From positions 1-37,250 of the forward strand of contig JBMLOR010000073.1 in assembly GCA_049242865.1 (NCBI GenBank): 37,250 nt of DNA, written 5' to 3'. Shown here piece by piece: positions 31,853 to 37,250 of the stretch. This DNA is from CAIVPM01 sp049242865 (GTDB taxonomy: Bacteria > Bacteroidota > Bacteroidia > Chitinophagales > Chitinophagaceae). The notes beneath the pieces are model-generated. The model did not search any database. It saw only the letters and a program-made list of their open reading frames with translations, and had not been told where the DNA came from. Position 1 is the first letter of the stretch; each line of letters starts with the position of its first letter. The position numbers and the translations under genes are program-made.

Positions 31853-33289
31853 TTGTTTTCATTTAATAATATTTTAAACTTCCAAGCACAATTACTAAAT
31901 AATTCTATTACTTGTAAACAAGTAGTAGAATTTTATATTAGTCAAATAAAAAAACACGCACATTTAAATGCATATGTTCATGTTTTTGAGAATGAAGCTA
32001 TAGAGCAAGCTATTAAAATTGATTCCAAAATTGCCAATAAACAACCACTTGGCAACTTGTTTGGAGTAGTAGTAAGCATCAAAGATGTATTATGTTATAA
32101 ACAACATAAAGTTAGTGCTGCAAGTAAAATTTTAACAAACTTTGAAAGTGTATACACAGCCACTGCTGTTCAAAAACTTATCGATGCCGATGCCATAATT
32201 ATAGGCACTAATAATTGTGATGAATTTGCCATGGGCAGCAGCAACGAAAACAGTGTATATGGTGTAGTAAAAAATGGCTTAAACGAAAGTCTTGTTCCTG
32301 GAGGCAGCAGTGGAGGAAGTGCTGTTGCTGTACAAATGAACACTTGTATGATTAGCTTAGGAAGTGATACTGGAGGAAGTGTACGCCAACCAGCTGATTT
32401 TTGTGGCATTGTAGGATTAAAGCCAACTTATGGAAGAATATCTAGGTATGGTTTAATTGCTTATGCTAGTAGTTTTGACCAAATTGGCATTTTTGCCAAC
32501 AATGTACAAGATGCAGCATTGGTATTAGAAACAATTGCGGGCAAAGATGAATTTGATAGTACAGTTTCGCCACAACCCGTTCCATCCTATTCAAAAAATA
32601 TTAATGAAAATAAAAAATATAAGTTTGCTTACTTTAAACAAGCTTTACATCATGCAGGTTTGGATAAAGAAATAGCTACACAACAACTAAGTTATATAGA
32701 AAAATTAAAAAGCCAAGGGCACACAGTAGAAGCTATTGATTTTAATTTATTAGACGAAACTATACCAACCTATTATGTTCTAACTACAGCTGAAGCTAGT
32801 AGCAATTTGAGTAGATTTGATGGCGTAAAATATGGATTTAGGGCAGAAGGTAACTTTGATAATTTAGATACACTTTACAAACAAACAAGAACACAGGGTT
32901 TTGGAAAAGAAGTTCAACGAAGAATAATGCTTGGAACTTTTGTATTGAGTGCAGGTTACTTTGACGCTTACTTTACAAAAGCACAACAAGTTCGAAATTT
33001 ATTGGTACAAACCACAAAAAATATTTTTAATCAATACGATGCCATAATTTCTCCAACAGTACCAACAACTGCTTTTGAAATTGGCAAAAAAACTAGTGAT
33101 CCAGTAGAAATGTATTTGGCAGATATTTATACAGTATTTGCAAACTTAACTGGTATAAATGGCATATCAATTCCATTATTTAAACATAGCAATGGCATGC
33201 CTTTTGGTTTACAAATCATGTGTAATGCTTGGGAAGAAGCTAAACTCTTAAGTATTAGCCATCAATTAATGAATTTCAAAAAAGATTAA
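31853..33289 (+). CDS. gatA: Glutamyl/aspartyl-tRNA amidotransferase subunit A
   Basis: Amidase subunit of GatCAB, which converts Glu-tRNA(Gln) or Asp-tRNA(Asn) to the amide form. 478 residues. The Ser-cisSer-Lys triad is visible: K77 in VSIKDVLC, S152 in VPGGSSGGSA and S176 in SDTGGSVRQPA. GLKPTYGRISRYGLIAYASSFDQIG follows as in all GatA. No ATG is available; TTG at 31853 gives MFSFNNILNF, in line with family N-termini. gatB and gatC are not adjacent. The cupin-like gene starts 14 bases after the stop. Confidence 0.95.
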   Translation: MFSFNNILNFQAQLLNNSITCKQVVEFYISQIKKHAHLNAYVHVFENEAIEQAIKIDSKIANKQPLGNLFGVVVSIKDVLCYKQHKVSAASKILTNFESVYTATAVQKLIDADAIIIGTNNCDEFAMGSSNENSVYGVVKNGLNESLVPGGSSGGSAVAVQMNTCMISLGSDTGGSVRQPADFCGIVGLKPTYGRISRYGLIAYASSFDQIGIFANNVQDAALVLETIAGKDEFDSTVSPQPVPSYSKNINENKKYKFAYFKQALHHAGLDKEIATQQLSYIEKLKSQGHTVEAIDFNLLDETIPTYYVLTTAEASSNLSRFDGVKYGFRAEGNFDNLDTLYKQTRTQGFGKEVQRRIMLGTFVLSAGYFDAYFTKAQQVRNLLVQTTKNIFNQYDAIISPTVPTTAFEIGKKTSDPVEMYLADIYTVFANLTGINGISIPLFKHSNGMPFGLQIMCNAWEEAKLLSISHQLMNFKKD

Positions 33290-33303
33290 TTTTTGATTGG
33301 GTT

Positions 33304-34191
33304 ATGCAACTGAATTCAGTAGATGTAGTACAAACAATTAGTACACAAGAATTTAAAGCGAAATATTACAACAAACAAATTCCTATAGTAATAAAAAATT
33401 TGTCGAAAGATTGGCCTGCCTATTCTAAATGGAATTGGACCTATTTTAAAGAGCTTGTTGGGCATAAAAAAGTAGGCTTATACAACAATATTAAAAGTGA
33501 TGCTTATACGCCAATAAATACAGCTGATGATTACAAAACTTTTGGAGAATATATTGATATGGTAAGTGCAGGCCCTGCAGGATGGAGAATTTTTTTATTC
33601 AATATTTTTGACCATGCACCACAATTAATAAATGATTTTACTTGGCCCGATCATTTAATGAAAGGTTTTGTAAAAAAATATCCAATGCTATTTACAGGTG
33701 GAGCAACATCTATAACACACATGCATTTTGATATAGATGTAAGTCACATTTTACATACACAGTTTATTGGAAAAAAAAGAGTCTTACTTTTCCCTTTTCA
33801 CGAACAACATAAACTTTACAGAAAACCATTTGAAGTACTAAGTTTAGCAGATTTCAGCAATTACTCAAATGCTCTAGAAAGCAAATTAGACTATGAAAAA
33901 TTTCCGGCTTTAAAACTTGCAAAAGGTTACGAAGTAATACTAGAACATGGTGACACATTGTTTATGCCTGCAGGATATTGGCATCACATGGAGTATATTG
34001 AAAGTGGTTTTGCCATGAGCTTAAGAGCATTACAACCAAGTATTGTTGGAAAATTAACTGGAGTTTGGAATTTATTTGGAATGAGAACTATTGATACTTT
34101 TCTAAAAAAAGCAATGCCTATAAAATTTTACAATTGGAAACAAAAAAGAATCATCAAAAATGCAGATAAAGCAATAAAGAAAGGTAAATAA
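33304..34191 (+). CDS. Cupin-like/JmjC domain protein, probable Fe(II)/2-oxoglutarate oxygenase
   Basis: 295 residues with a JmjC-type (cupin_8) barrel. The metal motif H141-F-D143 lies in THMHFDIDVSH, and the distal histidine is H227 in PAGYWHHMEY, the facial-triad layout of factor-inhibiting-HIF-like enzymes. Also typical are the N-terminal IPIVIKNLSKDWPAYSKW and the IGKKRVLLFPFHEQHKLY strand. It probably hydroxylates a protein or small molecule; the substrate is not known. It follows gatA by 14 bases. The stop codon converges with the GNAT gene with one base between and no terminator. Confidence 0.85.
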   Translation: MQLNSVDVVQTISTQEFKAKYYNKQIPIVIKNLSKDWPAYSKWNWTYFKELVGHKKVGLYNNIKSDAYTPINTADDYKTFGEYIDMVSAGPAGWRIFLFNIFDHAPQLINDFTWPDHLMKGFVKKYPMLFTGGATSITHMHFDIDVSHILHTQFIGKKRVLLFPFHEQHKLYRKPFEVLSLADFSNYSNALESKLDYEKFPALKLAKGYEVILEHGDTLFMPAGYWHHMEYIESGFAMSLRALQPSIVGKLTGVWNLFGMRTIDTFLKKAMPIKFYNWKQKRIIKNADKAIKKGK

Positions 34192-34192
34192 A

Positions 34193-34687
34193 TCATAAAT
34201 CCTTAATCATCCAAATATCACAACCACAATGCCCACTATTACCCATTGGCTGTGCTAATTTTGTAAATCCAAACTTTTCATAAACCTCAACAGCTTTTTT
34301 AAGCTCAGGCATCGTTTCTAAATACATTTTTGCATAGCCCATTGCTTTTGCTTGCTGCATACATTGTGATATTAACTTATAGCCTAAACCTAATCCCCTA
34401 ACTTCTTTTTTTAAATACATCTTCACTAACTCACAAGTATCTTTTGGCAAGCCTTCAGTTTCAAATATTCCAGCCCCTCCAACTACTTCATCATTAATAC
34501 TTGCAATTAAATAAAAACTTTTTTCAGCTTTATCAAAAAGTTCAAATAAATAATCTGTGCTATCATCATAATAAACAGTTCCTTTTTTATTAGCTCCAAA
34601 CTCTTCTAAACTGTTTCTTATAATTTTTGCAATAGCCATATTGTGCATTGGCTTTATCGGCTCAATTAGTATATTTAAATTCGTCAT
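34193..34687 (-). CDS. GNAT family N-acetyltransferase
   Basis: 164 residues with the GNAT fold: N-terminal IRNSLEEFGA helix, EVVGGAGIFETEGLP beta strands, CELVKMYLKKEVRGLGLGYKLI (acetyl-CoA pyrophosphate loop RGLGLG) and YAKMYLETMPELKKAVEVYEKFGFT at the C-terminus. I chose the ATG at 34687, which overlaps the TGA of the upstream rRNA methyltransferase (ATGA) and gives translational coupling, over the frame start at 34711. Substrate unknown. Two cysteines close the C-terminus (GHCGCDIW). Confidence 0.88.
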   Translation of the reverse strand: MTNLNILIEPIKPMHNMAIAKIIRNSLEEFGANKKGTVYYDDSTDYLFELFDKAEKSFYLIASINDEVVGGAGIFETEGLPKDTCELVKMYLKKEVRGLGLGYKLISQCMQQAKAMGYAKMYLETMPELKKAVEVYEKFGFTKLAQPMGNSGHCGCDIWMIKDL

Positions 34688-35637
34688 TCTTTTGTAATTA
34701 AATAACACCATCGCTGAAGTTTACCTTCAAAATCAAATGGTGTAGTTGCTTTAGTAATATTTTTTATTTGGGATGAATTTATTTGCTCTACATTAAGCAC
34801 AAACTTGGTAAAGTTGGTACTAAAATAGAGCAGCCCATTAGGTTTTAAAATTCTCAAACAATCGTTTATCAGCTCTACATGATCTCGCTGAATATCCATA
34901 AAATCCTCCATTCGTTTACTATTACTAAATGTAGGAGGATCCATGATTATAATATCATAACTAGCAGTTAACATGGTTTTTAAATACTGCACCACATCGG
35001 CATGTATAAATTCATAATTTGGATTTTTCTTAAGTAAGTTTATAGCAAAGTTGTCTTCTGCCCATTGCAAATATGTTTTACTTAAATCTACACTTGTAAC
35101 TTTTTTTGCACCAGCCTTTGCTGCATAAACACTAAACGAACCTGTATAGCAAAATAAATTTAAAACACTTTTATCATTAGCTTTCTCAAAAACCAGTTTT
35201 CTTGTAATTCTATGGTCTAAAAACAAGCCTGTATCTAAGTAGTTAGTTAAGTTTATTAAAAATTTAAACCCATTTTCTTCTACTGTAAAAAACTGTTTTT
35301 CATCTTCAATTTTTTCATATTGCTGTTGCCTATGATGCATTCTTTTACGCTGCTTTATAAATATTGCATCATCATTTACATTCAAAACTTTTTTCACAAC
35401 TTCAATAGTTGCTTGTAACCAAGCATCATGTTCTTCATCGGTTAATCCATGCCTTCTTAAATATTCAGCAATGTAAACTTTATCGTCATAAATTTCAATA
35501 CAAATAGGAAACTCTGGCAAATCATTTTCATAAACTCTAAAACAGCTAATTTGCTGTTTCTTAGCAATTTTACTTCTGTGTTTATACACTTTAAGTAATC
35601 TATTTTCAAACATCAACAATTTATCTTGCAACTGCAT
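34684..35637 (-). CDS. Stand-alone RlmK-type 23S rRNA (guanine-N7) methyltransferase
   Basis: 317 residues aligning along their length with the C-terminal half of proteobacterial RlmKL, which makes m7G2069 in 23S rRNA. Shared features are MFENRLLKVYKHRSK, the DTGLFLDHRITRK motif before the AdoMet fold, motif I as VLNLFCYTGSFSVYAAKAGA, TSVDLSKTYLQWAEDN and the catalytic-loop DPPTFSNSKRMEDFMD. The RlmL half (m2G2445) is absent. ATG at 35637 lies 4 bases after an exact -7 element; the ATG at 35613 is the alternative and would give a longer leader. It leads into the GNAT gene by a 4-base overlap. Confidence 0.9.
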   Translation of the reverse strand: MQLQDKLLMFENRLLKVYKHRSKIAKKQQISCFRVYENDLPEFPICIEIYDDKVYIAEYLRRHGLTDEEHDAWLQATIEVVKKVLNVNDDAIFIKQRKRMHHRQQQYEKIEDEKQFFTVEENGFKFLINLTNYLDTGLFLDHRITRKLVFEKANDKSVLNLFCYTGSFSVYAAKAGAKKVTSVDLSKTYLQWAEDNFAINLLKKNPNYEFIHADVVQYLKTMLTASYDIIIMDPPTFSNSKRMEDFMDIQRDHVELINDCLRILKPNGLLYFSTNFTKFVLNVEQINSSQIKNITKATTPFDFEGKLQRWCYLITKE

Positions 35638-35641
35638 GGTA

Positions 35642-35649
35642 CAAAAATA
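35642..35649 (-). promoter_or_regulatory. -7 element of the RlmK-like gene
   Basis: On the minus strand TATTTTTG is an exact TAnnTTTG match, ending 4 bases before the first ATG (35637) and 28 before the second (35613). Confidence 0.5.
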
Positions 35650-35706
35650 TTAGAATAGTCGTATAATGATTTATAAATTGCATCTTTGGAGCCTAAATTT
35701 TATCTT

Positions 35707-36534
35707 TTGAGTTATATAGAAGTAGAAATAAAATCAACTAATGAAGAAATTAGAGAAACACTAATAGCAATGTTGAGTGATATGGGGTTCGAAGGTTTTG
35801 AAGAATCTTTAGATGATTTTTCTTTTAAATCTTTTATTAAACAAACTGAATTTAACGAATCGCAACTGGCCGAAACCCTTGAAGCATTTTGCATTAACTA
35901 TTCAAAACATACTATTGAAGAAACCAATTGGAATGCATTATGGGAAAGCAACTTTAACCCTATTGAAGTTGATGATAAAATTTATATCAGAGCAAACTTT
36001 CATCAGTTAAAAAAAGATTTTCCTTTTGAAATTATTATAACGCCAAAAATGAGTTTTGGTACTGGCCATCATGCCACAACTTACATGTGTTTACAGCTAA
36101 TGCAAGAAATAAATTTTGCAAACAAAACAGCGTATGACTTTGGTACAGGTACAGCAATTTTAGCTATACATGCCGAACAACTTGGTGCTAATTATGTACT
36201 TGCTGTTGATAATGATGATTGGTGCATTGAAAATAGTAAAGAAAATATTGAAGCCAACCATTGTACAAAAATTGAAATAAAAAAAGTTGAAAATGCTAGC
36301 GTAACCCAAACATTTGACATTGTAATTGCTAATGTAAATAGACATATAATTTTAGATAATATTCATTACCTGGCCAACGCAGTTTTACCTAGTGGTAAAA
36401 TAATTGTTAGTGGAATTTTACAAGATGATGAAACTGAAATTGTACAATTATTTTTGAAACATGGATTTAATTTTCTAACCAAAAAAAATAAAGATGGAGG
36501 CATGTGGATTGCCTTATTATTTTCAAAAAACTAA
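35707..36534 (+). CDS. prmA: Ribosomal protein L11 methyltransferase
   Basis: Trimethylates ribosomal protein L11 with AdoMet. About 275 residues from TTG at 35707, giving MSYIEVEIKSTNEEIRE, which fits family N-termini; the frame continues upstream to a TTG at 35686 (MEPKFYLL), within likely promoter sequence. The N-terminal substrate-recognition domain carries GFEGFEES. The catalytic domain has PKMSFGTGHHATTYMCLQLM, motif I as YDFGTGTAILAI and VIANVNRHIIL. It diverges from the RlmK-like gene and is followed 5 bases later by the phosphatase gene, a likely operon. Confidence 0.93.
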   Translation: MSYIEVEIKSTNEEIRETLIAMLSDMGFEGFEESLDDFSFKSFIKQTEFNESQLAETLEAFCINYSKHTIEETNWNALWESNFNPIEVDDKIYIRANFHQLKKDFPFEIIITPKMSFGTGHHATTYMCLQLMQEINFANKTAYDFGTGTAILAIHAEQLGANYVLAVDNDDWCIENSKENIEANHCTKIEIKKVENASVTQTFDIVIANVNRHIILDNIHYLANAVLPSGKIIVSGILQDDETEIVQLFLKHGFNFLTKKNKDGGMWIALLFSKN

Positions 36535-36539
36535 ATATT

Positions 36540-37040
36540 ATGCGTAAAATATTATTACTTATTACCTTATTAAGTGTAAATTTTTTGTTTGCACAACAAA
36601 ATACTTTCATATTAATTCGCCATGCTGAAAAAGATACTACAATAAAAGGCAGCACTACCATGAATGCTAATCCCCCACTCAATAAACAAGGATTAAAACG
36701 TGCTAAAAAATTAGTTAAAGCCTTAAAATCATTTACAATTGATGAAATTTATAGTACCGATTTTTTAAGAACTAAAACTACTGTTGAACCTTTATCTGTA
36801 AAAAAAGAGATAGAAATAAAATTATACAATCACAAACAATTAAAACAATTTGCTGCTGAATTAACAAATAAGCAAAATAAAACTATTGTAATTGCAGGGC
36901 ATTCAAATAGCACCCCTGCCTTAGTAAACTTTATTATTAATAAAGAAACATATCCTGCCCTAGACGAATCAGTGTATAATAAAATTTATATTGTAAAACA
37001 AAATGGCACAGCTTTCACAGTAGAAGTTAGAGAATATTAA
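36540..37040 (+). CDS. Secreted histidine phosphatase family protein
   Basis: 166 residues of the branch 2/phosphoglycerate-mutase-like fold. The ATG at 36540 gives a signal peptide (MRKILLLITLLSVNFLFAQ, cleavage after FAQ); the longer frame from 36504 overlaps prmA and is rejected. Catalytic motifs are RHAEK (the phosphohistidine), a conserved arginine region TDFLRTKTT and the second histidine in IAGHSNSTP. It should act in the periplasm, on an unknown phosphate ester. It is 5 bases after prmA; a perfect-stem terminator follows. Confidence 0.9.
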   Translation: MRKILLLITLLSVNFLFAQQNTFILIRHAEKDTTIKGSTTMNANPPLNKQGLKRAKKLVKALKSFTIDEIYSTDFLRTKTTVEPLSVKKEIEIKLYNHKQLKQFAAELTNKQNKTIVIAGHSNSTPALVNFIINKETYPALDESVYNKIYIVKQNGTAFTVEVREY

Positions 37041-37060
37041 ATTTTATACAATATTATTTA

Positions 37061-37099
37061 CATAAAAAAAGTCTTGCCAAAAGCAAGACTTTTTTTATG
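37061..37099. terminator. Bidirectional terminator between phosphatase and rplT
   Basis: A 17-bp perfect stem (37061-37077 and 37083-37099) with a CAAAA loop, containing seven As on one arm and seven Ts on the other. It can serve both convergent genes. Confidence 0.93.
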
Positions 37100-37113
37100 T
37101 ATTCTCAATTAAA

Positions 37114-37250
37114 TTATTTTACTTGAGCAACCAAAGCTTTAAAGCTTTCTGGATTATTCATTGCTAAATCAGCTAACACTTTACGGTTTAGTTCAATACC
37201 TTTTGTAGCTAATTTGTTAATGAATTGGCTATAAGTTAATCCTTCTTCTC
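37114..37250 (-). CDS. rplT: 50S ribosomal protein L20, C-terminal fragment
   Basis: The last 44 residues of L20 run off the right edge: EEGLTYSQFINKLATKGIEL, then NRKVLADLAMNNPESFKALV, ending AQVK. The match to the family C-terminus is unmistakable. The start and any upstream rpmI lie outside the window. It is about 35 kb from infC, which normally precedes rpmI-rplT. Confidence 0.95.
   Translation of the reverse strand, partial: EEGLTYSQFINKLATKGIELNRKVLADLAMNNPESFKALVAQVK

Noticed and set aside
1..37250. CRISPR arrays, insertion sequences, prophage or conjugative genes
   Set aside because: No regularly spaced direct repeats, transposases, integrases or phage genes are visible anywhere in the window.

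Overview
The window is an A+T-rich stretch of a Bacteroidota chromosome, most likely from the Chitinophagia/Sphingobacteriia side. This placement is inferred from gene content and promoter style. Several start sites are preceded by the Bacteroidota -7 element TAnnTTTG, and Shine-Dalgarno sequences are essentially absent except at the prfB frameshift site. Lineage-typical genes include a LptD-type outer-membrane protein, an atypical GlmU-like protein, a short GT5 protein beside panC, and a kynA of the longer type. One run of 100 N (18707-18806) marks a scaffold gap, so this is a draft assembly. No gene-free stretch exceeds 300 bases.

Layout. 1-294 is the tail of a probable secreted zinc metalloprotease. 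388-4407 (minus) is thrS-infC-kynA-DUF3817. 4596-6695 (minus) is a short glycogen-synthase-like gene followed by metK. 6801-9571 (plus) is panC, a flippase-like membrane protein and an SDR oxidoreductase, followed by tRNA-Arg(ACG). 9848-12370 (minus) holds a secreted TPR protein and galE. A DsbA-like gene (12413, plus) converges on prfB (minus), which keeps the programmed +1 frameshift. 14299-18706 (plus) is guaB, a class I isoprenoid-synthase-like gene, a GlmU-like gene and tpiA, which is cut by the gap. A cell-wall amidase (minus) diverges from an LptD homologue (plus). dnaJ, grpE and apaG follow on the minus strand, with repeat-like intergenic elements among them.

The most unusual part is 25312-30910, a tight seven-gene minus-strand operon. 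In transcription order it reads: small flavin reductase, DUF2805/TIGR03643 protein, photolyase FAD-domain protein with apparently permuted domains, cryptochrome/photolyase, larger flavin reductase, a 47-aa DUF2256 zinc-knuckle protein, and a photolyase-related protein that lacks the usual iron-sulfur cysteines. Genes overlap or abut, so three flavoproteins and two flavin reductases are probably made together. I infer a light-dependent DNA repair or light-sensing module that keeps its flavins reduced.

The rest is housekeeping: rplS, tatA, gatA, a JmjC-like cupin protein, a GNAT acetyltransferase, a stand-alone RlmK-type rRNA methyltransferase, prmA, a secreted histidine phosphatase, and the C-terminus of rplT at the right edge. 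Many genes end in clear hairpin-plus-T terminators. Several computed reading frames start inside promoters, so I moved those starts to the first codon downstream.
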